DNA of 64,000 bases from contig MKVQ01000040.1 in the NCBI GenBank assembly GCA_001899635.1, positions 65,915 through 129,914 of the forward strand, given 5' to 3'. Below, piece after piece: positions 42,089 to 49,797 of the stretch; positions within the stretch are counted from its first letter, which is position 1, and every line of letters begins with the position of its first letter. A model generated the notes under the pieces. The model was not told the DNA's origin. It made no database searches and saw only the letters and a program-made list of their open reading frames with translations. This DNA comes from Myxococcales bacterium 68-20 (GTDB taxonomy: Bacteria > Myxococcota_A > Polyangia > Polyangiales > Polyangiaceae). A program made the translations under genes and the position numbers.

Positions 42089-42784
42089 ATGTCTTCCGCC
42101 GCCGCAAGCACGGGCCGACCTGTCGATGGATCGTTCATCCGCTCCCGGTTGGGGTCGTTCCTCGCCGTCGTCCCTCTGACGATCTGGACGATCGACCACC
42201 TCTGGAACAACCTCGCAGCCTTCAAGGGCGCCGAGGCCTGGCAGTCGCAAGTCACCGAGTACTCGCACCCGATCGCGTTCGTCGCCTCGTCGCTCGTCGC
42301 GCTCCTGCCGCTGGCGCTCCACACGATCTGGGGCATCGGCCGCCTCCGGACGTCGAAGGTGAACATCGCCCGGTACCCGTACTTCAGCAACCTGAAGTAC
42401 ATCCTGCAGCGGATCACGGCGGTCGGCGTCCTGTTCTTCCTCGGCGCGCACATCTGGCTCGCGATGCTTCAGCCGCGCCTGGTGGTGGGCCGGCCCGAGC
42501 CGTTCGCCGACATCGCGCACGAGATGGCGCATCACGTGCCGACGCTGCTCGTCTACACGCTCGGCGTCCTCGGCGTCTCGTATCACCTCGCCAACGGGCT
42601 CCACACGTTCGCGATGGGCTGGGGCATCGCCACCAGCCGCCGCGCGCTGCGGAAGCTCCAGGCCGTCATCTGGGTCGTCTTCCTCGGAATGCTCGCGATG
42701 GGCTGGGGCTCCATCTACGCGCTCTACGATGCGGGCAGCCAGCTCCCCGCGACGACCGTGCAGCAGACGAACGCCTCGCGCTGA
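42089..42784 (+). CDS. sdhC: Succinate dehydrogenase cytochrome b558-type membrane subunit
   Basis: A 231-residue membrane protein with about five helices and conserved His in TIDHLWNNL, SHPIAFVASS, LALHTIWGIG, LGAHIWLAML and YHLANGLHTFAMGWG, the pattern of the single-chain dihaem cytochrome b of B. subtilis-type succinate dehydrogenase/fumarate reductase. It would anchor the flavoprotein and iron-sulfur subunits and pass electrons to quinone. Unusually, no sdhA or sdhB follows; the next gene is an ABC binding protein. Confidence 0.85.
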   Translation: MSSAAASTGRPVDGSFIRSRLGSFLAVVPLTIWTIDHLWNNLAAFKGAEAWQSQVTEYSHPIAFVASSLVALLPLALHTIWGIGRLRTSKVNIARYPYFSNLKYILQRITAVGVLFFLGAHIWLAMLQPRLVVGRPEPFADIAHEMAHHVPTLLVYTLGVLGVSYHLANGLHTFAMGWGIATSRRALRKLQAVIWVVFLGMLAMGWGSIYALYDAGSQLPATTVQQTNASR

Positions 42785-42892
42785 CCGTCGCAGCGCCGTC
42801 GCTTCGGCGGGGGCGCCCACTGCGGAGTCTCTTGGGGGGCACGGCTGTGTCCGTCGGGTGACGCCATCGGGGTGCCGTGATATTCGGCGGCG

Positions 42893-44035
42893 ATGGTATC
42901 CAGGCGGGTCTTCGGCGTAGGCGTGTCGCTCGCCGCCGCCCTGCTGCTCGTCGGATGCGAGAAGGACGACCCGAACGAGATCAAGGTCGGGGCCTACCTC
43001 TCACTCTCGGGCGCCGACTCCACGTTCGGCACGGACACCCGGGAGGGCATCGAGCTCGCCGTCGAGGAGACGAACGCGGGCGGTGGCGTGAGGGGCAAGC
43101 GGATCCGCGTCATCTACGAGGACGACAAGTCGAACACGTACGAGGCGGTGCAGAAGGTCCGCCAGCTCATCGACCGCAACAAGGTCGTCGCGATCCTCGG
43201 TGAGGTCGCCTCGAGCCGTTCGCTCGCCGCCGGGCTGATCGCGAACACGAGCCACGTGCCGATGGTCACGCCTTCGTCGACCGCGGTCGAGGTCACCCGG
43301 AACCGGAAGTGGGTGTTCCGCACGTGCTTCACCGACGATCAGCAGGGGGCCGTCGCCGCGCGGTTCATCACGAACGACCTGAAGAAGAAGAAGATCGGCC
43401 TCTTCTTCGCGGCGCAGGACTCCTACTCGTCCGGGCTGGCGCGCGCCTTCCGGACCGAGATCCGGAAGCTCGGCGGGGAGATCGTCGTCGACAAGGGCTA
43501 CCAGAAGGGCGAGACGAACTTCCGCACGTACCTCTCGGAGCTGAAGGCCGCGAATCCCGAGGTGGTGTTCGTGCCGAACTACTACAACGAGATGGTGCTC
43601 ATCGCCCGTCAGGCGAAGGAGATCGGCATCCCGGGGAGCATGTTCGTCGGTGGTGACGGGTGGGACTCGTCGAACCTCGTCGACGGTGCCGGCGCCGAGC
43701 TCGAAGGCGCGCACTTCACGAACCACTACGCGCCCGACGTGCCGTGGGAGAACTCGAAGAAGTTCGTCACCGCGTTCACTGCAAAATACAAGCACCTGCC
43801 GACGAGCCTCACGGCGCAGGGCTACGACTCCGCGAAGCTCCTCTTCGACGCGATCGAGCGCGCGACCGAGCCGACGCCCGCCGCGATCCGCGATGCTCTC
43901 GAAGCCACGAAGGACTTCAAGGGTGCGACCGGCACGATGACGATGGACAAGGATCACAACGCGAACAAGCCGATCGTCGTCGTCCGAATCGAAGACAAGA
44001 AGTTCCTCTACGCGACCCAGCTCCTGGCGGAGTGA
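42893..44035 (+). CDS. livJ: ABC transporter substrate-binding lipoprotein, branched-chain amino acid type
   Basis: A 380-residue periplasmic binding protein of the LivJ family with lipobox LLVGC. Markers: IKVGAYLSLSGADSTFGTDT, GIELAVEETNAGGGVRGKRI, AILGEVASSRSLAAGLIAN and VGGDGWDSSNLVDG. It binds a branched-chain amino acid, amide or similar small molecule outside the membrane. The livH permease gene follows after seven bases. No livM, livG or livF are present, so the transporter must be completed from elsewhere. The ligand could differ from Leu/Ile/Val. Confidence 0.86.
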   Translation: MVSRRVFGVGVSLAAALLLVGCEKDDPNEIKVGAYLSLSGADSTFGTDTREGIELAVEETNAGGGVRGKRIRVIYEDDKSNTYEAVQKVRQLIDRNKVVAILGEVASSRSLAAGLIANTSHVPMVTPSSTAVEVTRNRKWVFRTCFTDDQQGAVAARFITNDLKKKKIGLFFAAQDSYSSGLARAFRTEIRKLGGEIVVDKGYQKGETNFRTYLSELKAANPEVVFVPNYYNEMVLIARQAKEIGIPGSMFVGGDGWDSSNLVDGAGAELEGAHFTNHYAPDVPWENSKKFVTAFTAKYKHLPTSLTAQGYDSAKLLFDAIERATEPTPAAIRDALEATKDFKGATGTMTMDKDHNANKPIVVVRIEDKKFLYATQLLAE

Positions 44036-44042
44036 GCCCCAC

Positions 44043-45026
44043 GTGAAGATCCTCGAGGCCATCCTCACCGGCATCACCCAGGGCGCGATGATCGCCCTCG
44101 TGTCGCTCGGCTACACGATGGTCTACGGCGTGCTGAAGCTGATCAACTTCGCTCACAGCGAGGTGTTCATGATGGCCGCCTACTTCGGCCTCGTCTTCCT
44201 CGCGCTGCTCATCGGTGACGTGTCGTCGGTCGACGGGATCATCTCGCAGGCGAGCGCGACGACGACCTTCGCGTCGGTCTTCGGCGTCCTCCGCGGACAC
44301 CCGCTCGCGGCGACCGCGGCCGCGACGATCCTCGCGATGCTCGCCGCGTCGGCGCTCGGCGTCGGCGTCGAGCGCGTCGCGTATCGACCGCTCCGGGGCC
44401 GAGGGAAGGGGGCGCTCGTCCGCGTGACCCCGCTCGTCACCGCACTCGGGATGTCGGTCCTGCTCCAGAACCTGGCGCAGCTGCTCTTTTCGGCGCGCTT
44501 CCGGCCCTACCCGCAGGTCCTCGAGGGCGAGGTCCAGGTACCGGGGCTCGGCCCGATGACGAGCTCGCGGGCGCTCATATTGGTGACGGCGATCGTCGTG
44601 ATGGCGATGCTCGAGCTGATCGTGAAGCGGACGTGGTTCGGCAAGGCGATGCGTGCCCTCAGCGCGAACGAGGAGGCCGCTCGTCTGATGGGCATCCGCA
44701 CCTCGCGGGTCATCTCGATGACGTTCGCGCTCGGCTCGTCGCTCGCGGCGCTGGGCTCGGTGCTCTTCTGCCTCGATCAGTCGCAGGTCTACCCGACGAT
44801 GGGCGTCGTCATCGGCACGCGCGCGTTCGTCGCGGCGGTGCTCGGCGGGATCGGAAGCATCACGGGCGCGATGCTCGGTGGGCTCCTCATCGGGATCATC
44901 GGCGAGCTCGTGAAGCTCACCGACTATTCCGGCGGCGTCGACGTCCTCGTCTTCCTCGTGCTCATCCTCGTCCTCCTCGTACGGCCCGCGGGGCTGCTCG
45001 GCTCGACGCGCATCGAGAAGGTCTAG
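44043..45026 (+). CDS. livH: Branched-chain amino acid ABC transporter permease
   Basis: A 327-residue membrane protein of the LivH family with eight or so helices. Markers: GITQGAMIALVSLGYTMVYG, LKLINFAHSEVFMMAAYFG, RALSANEEAARLMGIRTSRV (the cytoplasmic EAA-like loop that contacts the ATPase) and RAFVAAVLGGIGSITGAMLG. It forms half of the membrane channel for the substrate bound by the upstream protein. The second permease and ATPases are not in the window. Confidence 0.88.
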   Translation: MKILEAILTGITQGAMIALVSLGYTMVYGVLKLINFAHSEVFMMAAYFGLVFLALLIGDVSSVDGIISQASATTTFASVFGVLRGHPLAATAAATILAMLAASALGVGVERVAYRPLRGRGKGALVRVTPLVTALGMSVLLQNLAQLLFSARFRPYPQVLEGEVQVPGLGPMTSSRALILVTAIVVMAMLELIVKRTWFGKAMRALSANEEAARLMGIRTSRVISMTFALGSSLAALGSVLFCLDQSQVYPTMGVVIGTRAFVAAVLGGIGSITGAMLGGLLIGIIGELVKLTDYSGGVDVLVFLVLILVLLVRPAGLLGSTRIEKV

Positions 45027-45105
45027 CGTCCCGAGCCCGAGGTCTCTCGGGCTCCGATCGCGAGCGCGGCACCTCGGTTGCATCTCGCGCCGCGGAGGTT
45101 CCGTC

Positions 45106-45540
45106 ATGACGAGCGTTCGCCGCCGAGTCCTGTCGATCGCGTGCGTGGGGTTGGGTGTCTTGGCCGCTGCCGGATGCAAGCGCGAGCGCGCGCACGAAGG
45201 CGGGTCGGGCTCCACCACCACCCGGAGCGCGGAGGTCCGACTGATGACGGAGTCCGCCACCGCCCGCATGGCCGACGCGCGCTGCAACCGCGAGCTCGAC
45301 TGCACGCATGTCCGCGCGGGGCAGGCCGCCGCGACCCTCGAGGGCTGTCGGAGTCGGACCGGTAGTGAGCTTTCGAGGTCGCTGAACCCGGAGGCGTGCC
45401 CGCGCGGAATCGATCAAGCCCAGCTCGTTCAATGCGTCGCTGCGCTCGAGCATTCAAGCTGCGTCGACCCGATCGGCGCGCTCATCGAGTACGAGGACTG
45501 CAAGATGAGCAAGCTGTGCCTTGCGGGCGAAGGGCCCTGA
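45106..45540 (+). CDS. Small Cys-rich lipoprotein, DUF6184-like
   Basis: A 144-residue protein with signal SIACVGLGVLAAAGC. Six Cys in the mature part fit the pattern seen in a family of small myxobacterial lipoproteins (DUF6184-like): ADARCNRELDCTHV, GCRSRTG, EACPRGI, QCVAALEHSSC, YEDCKMSKLC. Likely three disulfides. Function unknown. It stands alone and converges with the receiver-PATAN gene. Confidence 0.7.
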   Translation: MTSVRRRVLSIACVGLGVLAAAGCKRERAHEGGSGSTTTRSAEVRLMTESATARMADARCNRELDCTHVRAGQAAATLEGCRSRTGSELSRSLNPEACPRGIDQAQLVQCVAALEHSSCVDPIGALIEYEDCKMSKLCLAGEGP

Positions 45541-45548
45541 TCGCTCGC
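45523..45548. terminator. Hairpin spanning a stop codon between convergent genes
   Basis: GCGGGCGA (45523-45530) pairs with TCGCTCGC (45541-45548) with one G-U pair and a 10-base loop that holds the stop codon of the lipoprotein gene. There is no U-tract. Confidence 0.4.
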
Positions 45549-45565
45549 TCGAAGGGTCTTCGGGA

Positions 45566-46435
45566 CTACGTCGCCGTCTTCGGTCGTGGAGGCGGGGCGC
45601 GGTCGGGGCGGACGATGACCTTTTCCTCGACGCGCCTGCTGTCGACGGCGTCGACGAGGTCGTCCACGTCGAGCTCGTGCAGCGGCCCCTTCTCCTCGTC
45701 CTCGAGGCGCATCGCTTCGAGCACGAGCGCGCCGACGGAGGCGCGGGGGCCGGGGAGCGAGCGGCTCTCTCGCGGCTGGAACGAGAAGCGTCCGGCGCGC
45801 CACGAGAGCACTTCCCGAAGCACCTCGAGCGCGGGCCGTGGGGCTCCGGCGACCTCGGTGCTGGCGAAGAGGCCGTCGGTGAGGGCGAGCGAGGCTCGCT
45901 TGCCGCTCATCGCGACCACCTCGACGAGCCCGCTCCGGCGCTCCATCTCGAACATCATCAGCAGGCTCGCCAGCGGAAACGCCGAGAGGTCGCCTCGGAT
46001 CGCGGCGGCGATCGACGTCGAGGACGGCGAGCCCTCGACGTCCTTGCCGTCGAGCCGGCGCGCCATCGCGATGAGCGCGGCGATCTGAGCCACGATGTCG
46101 TCGTCGGAGACCGGGCGCGCGAGGAAGACGTCCGCGCCCACGTTCAGGCTCTGGGTGCGGACACCACGGTCCGTCGCTTCGCCGACGAAGAGGATCGGCA
46201 CCTTCGAGATCGAGCCCGGCTCGGTTCGGACCTTGCGCGCGACCCAGGCGCCGTCGATGTCGGGCAGCTCGGGGTTCAGGACGATGCAGTCCGGCACGGT
46301 CTCGCAAGCCTTGCGAAACCCGACGATCGCCTCACCACAGGCGTCGACGACATACCCTTTCTCCTGAAGGGCGCGGACGAGAGCAGTGCCTACCCGTTCG
46401 TCCGCGTCGATCACGAGCACGCGGCCTCGGATCAC
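45566..46435 (-). CDS. Degenerate response-regulator receiver fused to PATAN/DUF4388 domain
   Basis: A 289-residue protein. The receiver (about 5-115) has the fold markers VLVIDADERVGTALVRALQE and PDIDGAWVARKVR, but the phosphoacceptor Asp is replaced by Asn54 (IVLNPELPDIDG) and the conserved Lys is Arg (FLARPVS). It therefore probably cannot be phosphorylated in the normal way. The rest (about 145-250: IRGDLSAFPLASLLMMFEME, SGKRASLALTDGLFASTEV) is a PATAN/DUF4388 domain used for protein interactions in gliding and signalling proteins. Position suggests a single-gene unit. Confidence 0.83.
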   Translation of the reverse strand: MIRGRVLVIDADERVGTALVRALQEKGYVVDACGEAIVGFRKACETVPDCIVLNPELPDIDGAWVARKVRTEPGSISKVPILFVGEATDRGVRTQSLNVGADVFLARPVSDDDIVAQIAALIAMARRLDGKDVEGSPSSTSIAAAIRGDLSAFPLASLLMMFEMERRSGLVEVVAMSGKRASLALTDGLFASTEVAGAPRPALEVLREVLSWRAGRFSFQPRESRSLPGPRASVGALVLEAMRLEDEEKGPLHELDVDDLVDAVDSRRVEEKVIVRPDRAPPPRPKTAT

Positions 46436-46444
46436 GGCCTGTAT

Positions 46445-47236
46445 CTAGCATGCACCTTCGCCAGCCGCGAAAACCCTGACGAAGGTTCGTGGTGCACGCT
46501 TCCTCCGCCGGCACGCGGTGGTGCCATCCATGTAGCAAACGCTGAGCGCGCGGCGCGCATGCCCGGCCTGCGAACGGGCGGAGCGGTGCCACACGTGATT
46601 GTGGATGAGGAGCACCTCGCCGGCCACGGCAGGGATCGGCTGAGCCAGCGCCTCCGCGCCGATCTCTTCGAGCTTTTCGTTCGGCACGACGCCGCCCAGC
46701 GGCGTGGCAAGCCCAGCCTTGTGCGTGCCCGGCGCGACCTCGACGCATCCTCCGTCGAGCGGTGCGTCATCGAGCGCGGTCCAGACCTGGAGCGTGGGGT
46801 CGCGATCGAGGCCCCAGAACTCGCCGCCGTCCTGATGCCACGGCAGATTGGAGCCGCCGCCCGCGTGCTTGTTCATGAGGAAGGCTCGATAGAGCGTCAC
46901 GTCGACGTTCGGATAGACGCGCGACGCGATGCGGCGAAAGACGTCGCTCGTGATCCACTCCCAGAACAAGGGATCGAGCTCGAGCTTCTCGACCTTGCGG
47001 TACTTGAGCGACGGGCCCTTCCACCCCTTGCCGTACTCGAGGTCCTCGTAACGCCCGGACTCCGAATCGTGCTGGAAGAAGAGGCCCGGGTAGCTCACCT
47101 CACCGAGCATGATCGCGTCGGCGCGCTCGCGCAGGCGTGCGACCGTCTGCTCGTCGGCGAGCTTGCCGAGACGAGCCCAGCCGTGTTCGCGGTAGTGCGC
47201 GATCGCGTCGTCGAGCTTCGCGTCGTCGATGTCCAT
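46445..47236 (-). CDS. Phytanoyl-CoA dioxygenase (PhyH) family protein
   Basis: A 263-residue non-haem iron, 2-oxoglutarate oxygenase. Iron ligands are His134 and Asp136 in PWHQDGGEFWG and probably His217 in HNHVWHRSA; Arg228 is a candidate 2-oxoglutarate ligand. YRAFLMNKHAGGGSNLPWHQ is typical of PhyH. The substrate is unknown. Its ATG overlaps the stop of the aldo/keto reductase gene (TGATG), so the two enzymes are made together. Confidence 0.85.
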   Translation of the reverse strand: MDIDDAKLDDAIAHYREHGWARLGKLADEQTVARLRERADAIMLGEVSYPGLFFQHDSESGRYEDLEYGKGWKGPSLKYRKVEKLELDPLFWEWITSDVFRRIASRVYPNVDVTLYRAFLMNKHAGGGSNLPWHQDGGEFWGLDRDPTLQVWTALDDAPLDGGCVEVAPGTHKAGLATPLGGVVPNEKLEEIGAEALAQPIPAVAGEVLLIHNHVWHRSARSQAGHARRALSVCYMDGTTACRRRKRAPRTFVRVFAAGEGAC

Positions 47237-48252
47237 CAGCGCACGTACTTCGTGTCGGTTCCCGTCCACGTCCGGTAGAGCGCGTCGATGCGAGCGCGCA
47301 CCTCCGGCGAGAGCGCGCGCTTGCAGGCGAGGGCGCCCTCGTCGAGCTGCGCGACGCTCGCGGGTCCGAGGAGGATCGAGTCGACGCCGGGCGCGCCCGC
47401 GAGCCACGCGTAAGACAGCTCGAGGAGGCTCATGCCCTCCGCCTTCGCGATCTCGGCGAGCGTGTCGACGCGGTCGAACATCGCGTCCGTGAAGTAGCGC
47501 CCCTGGTAGAGGCGGTTCTTGTCGAAGCGCGACCCCTTCTGCGTGGCCCCGTCGCGCGTGTGCTTGCCGGTGAGGAGGCCGCCTGCGAGCGGGTTGTAGA
47601 CGGTCGTGTGGATCCGATAGCGGCGCGCGAACGCGAACCACTCGATGTCGAGCTGGCGCAAGAGCACGTTGTAGAGCTGCTGCGCGATCGCGGGCTTCGG
47701 AAGACCGCGCTTCTTCAGCGCGTCGCCGTCGGCCAGGTGCATCATCTCGAGCACCTGCCAGGCGGCGTAGTTCGAGACGCCCCAGGCCCTGATCTTCTTC
47801 TTCGCCACGAGGTCGGCGACGGCGTCGAGGGTCTCCTCGATCGGCGTGCCGTGGTCGGGCACGTGGAGGTAATAGATGTCGACCCAGTCGGTGCCGAGGC
47901 GCCGGAGGCTCTCGTCGATGGCGGCTTCGATCCGCGCCGGGCTGAGGCCCTCGGGTTTGCCGTCGACCCGACCGAACCCGCACTTGGTGGCGAGCACCAC
48001 TTCGTCCCGCTTCCCCTTCAGCGCACCGCCGACGATGCGCTCGGAGATGCCGTCGCCGTAGGCGTTCGCGGTGTCGATGTGACGGATGCCGAGCTCGAGA
48101 GCGCGCGCGAGGATCCTCTTCGATTCGGCCTCGTCGGTGCGGCGTCCGAAGTTCATGGCGCCGAGGCAGGTCGGCGCAGCGCGGTCGCTCGGGCCGCCGG
48201 CCGCATCGGCCGTGCGGAGCTCGAGCACCTTCTGGAGAAGGGGCGATTCCAC
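47236..48252 (-). CDS. Aldo/keto reductase
   Basis: A 338-residue NADPH-dependent TIM-barrel oxidoreductase. Catalytic tetrad: Asp and Tyr in HIDTANAYGDG, Lys in LATKCGFG and His in IYYLHVPD. KIRAWGVSNYAAWQV and AWLAGAPGVDSILLGPAS mark the NADPH-binding C-terminal half. It reduces an unknown carbonyl. It is translationally coupled to the PhyH gene. A perfect palindrome lies about 65 bases upstream and may be its operator. Confidence 0.88.
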   Translation of the reverse strand: MESPLLQKVLELRTADAAGGPSDRAAPTCLGAMNFGRRTDEAESKRILARALELGIRHIDTANAYGDGISERIVGGALKGKRDEVVLATKCGFGRVDGKPEGLSPARIEAAIDESLRRLGTDWVDIYYLHVPDHGTPIEETLDAVADLVAKKKIRAWGVSNYAAWQVLEMMHLADGDALKKRGLPKPAIAQQLYNVLLRQLDIEWFAFARRYRIHTTVYNPLAGGLLTGKHTRDGATQKGSRFDKNRLYQGRYFTDAMFDRVDTLAEIAKAEGMSLLELSYAWLAGAPGVDSILLGPASVAQLDEGALACKRALSPEVRARIDALYRTWTGTDTKYVR

Positions 48253-48317
48253 GCGGCTCGATTAGCACCGTGAGCGCCTCGAGCGTAGTGCTCGGTCGGC
48301 CGGGCTTGGAGTGGAGC

Positions 48318-48337
48318 GTAACTCTTAAATGAGTTAC
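48318..48337. promoter_or_regulatory. 20-bp perfect inverted repeat in a divergent promoter region
   Basis: GTAACTC (48318-48324) and GAGTTAC (48331-48337) are perfect inverted copies around TTAAAT. It lies between the divergent aldo/keto reductase and phosphofructokinase genes and has the size of a dimeric repressor site. Confidence 0.5.
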
Positions 48338-48423
48338 CGGTGGGGGATGTCTTCATGCACGGGCTCGCGGAGCCCCTCGGGGGGCTAGTAGACTGCCGGC
48401 CGGGAGACCTCTTCAGGGGACAC

Positions 48424-49743
48424 ATGACGAACGAAAAGCTCGCGATCCTCGTCGGCGGAGGCCCTGCGCCTGGCATCAACAGTGTGATTGGGGCAGCGAC
48501 CATTCGCGCCTGTACCTCAGGTGTCGAGGTCATCGGCATCCAGGATGGCTACCGCTGGCTCATGGAGGGTGACACGTCACGAGTGACCGCCCTCACGATC
48601 GCCGACACGAGCCGCATTCACTTCCGCGGCGGCTCGCACCTCGGGATCTCGCGCGCGAACCCGACGAAGAGCCCGGAGCTCCTCGCGAAGTGTCTCGACA
48701 CGCTCGATCGCCTCGGCGTCGGGATGCTCATCTCCATCGGCGGTGACGACACGTGCTTCAGCGCGTCGACGCTCGCGAAGGCGTCGAAAGGACGGCTTCG
48801 CGTCGTCCACGTCCCGAAGACGATCGACAACGATCTCGATCTCCCTCAGGACGTCTATACGTTCGGCTTCCAGACGGCGCGCCACATCGGCGTCGAGATC
48901 GTCAAGAACCTGATGGTCGACGCGAAGACGACCTCGCGCTGGTACTTCACCGTCGCGATGGGCCGAAAGGCGGGCCACCTCGCGCTCGGGATCGGCAAGT
49001 CCGCCGGCGCCACGCTCACGCTCGTGCCCGAGGAGTTCACCGCGCACGCGGGGCCCGACGGCGTTCGTCTCCGCGAGATCGTCGACACCCTCGCGGGCGC
49101 GGTCATCAAGCGCCTCTCGCAAGGTCGCCCGGATGGCGTCGCGGTGCTCGCCGAGGGCCTGGTCGAGGTGGTGAATACCGCCGACATCGCAGGCCTCGAG
49201 GGCGTCGAGCGCGACGCTCACGGCCACATCCGCATCGCCGAGGTCGACTTCGGCAACATCGTGAAGGCCGCCGTGCAGCGGAGGCTTTCCGAGCTCCGCA
49301 TCACGAGCACGATCGTCTCGAAGAACATCGGCTACGAGCTCCGCTGCGCCGATCCGATCCCCTTCGACATGGAGTACACGCGCGACCTCGGCTACTGCGC
49401 GGCGCGCTACGCGATCGAAGGTGGCGATCAGGCGCTCATCAGCATCCAGCGTGGGCGCTTCGTCCCGGTGCCGTTCGACAAGATCATGGACCCGCATACG
49501 GGCCGCATGCGCGTACGCATGGTCGACGTCGAGTCCGACCGCTACAAGATCGCGCGGAGCTACATGCTTCGCCTTCGCGCCGCCGACTTCGAGGACAATG
49601 TCGAGCTCGCGCGCCTCTCCCAGGCCGCGAACCTGAAGCCCTCCGAGTTCGTCGAGCGTTTTGGCTACCTCGCCGAGGGCGACCCGCGCACTAGCATCGC
49701 CCCGATGCGCGCCGCCACCCCGAGCCAACCGCCGGGCAGCTGA
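48424..49743 (+). CDS. pfp: Phosphofructokinase, pyrophosphate-dependent type by residues
   Basis: A 439-residue PfkA-superfamily enzyme that phosphorylates fructose 6-phosphate at C1. It has GGDDT (106-110) where ATP enzymes have GGDGS, and PKTIDND (131-137) where ATP enzymes have PGTIDND. In this superfamily that Asp and Lys favour pyrophosphate over ATP, and the reaction becomes reversible. AMGRKAGHLALG is the substrate-site MGR motif. ATG 48424 with a G-rich upstream stretch is the start. The gene is divergent from the reductase/PhyH pair. Confidence 0.87.
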   Translation: MTNEKLAILVGGGPAPGINSVIGAATIRACTSGVEVIGIQDGYRWLMEGDTSRVTALTIADTSRIHFRGGSHLGISRANPTKSPELLAKCLDTLDRLGVGMLISIGGDDTCFSASTLAKASKGRLRVVHVPKTIDNDLDLPQDVYTFGFQTARHIGVEIVKNLMVDAKTTSRWYFTVAMGRKAGHLALGIGKSAGATLTLVPEEFTAHAGPDGVRLREIVDTLAGAVIKRLSQGRPDGVAVLAEGLVEVVNTADIAGLEGVERDAHGHIRIAEVDFGNIVKAAVQRRLSELRITSTIVSKNIGYELRCADPIPFDMEYTRDLGYCAARYAIEGGDQALISIQRGRFVPVPFDKIMDPHTGRMRVRMVDVESDRYKIARSYMLRLRAADFEDNVELARLSQAANLKPSEFVERFGYLAEGDPRTSIAPMRAATPSQPPGS

Positions 49744-49764
49744 CGGCACGGAGCGCCTCGAGCG

Positions 49765-49792
49765 GGACGCGCGTCCGTTCGGGCGCGCGTCC
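49765..49792. terminator. Hairpin between convergent genes
   Basis: GGACGCGCG (49765-49773) and CGCGCGTCC (49784-49792) are perfect 9-bp inverted copies with a 10-base loop, between the stops at 49743 and 49798. There is no U-tract. Confidence 0.5.
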
Positions 49793-49797
49793 GCGCA

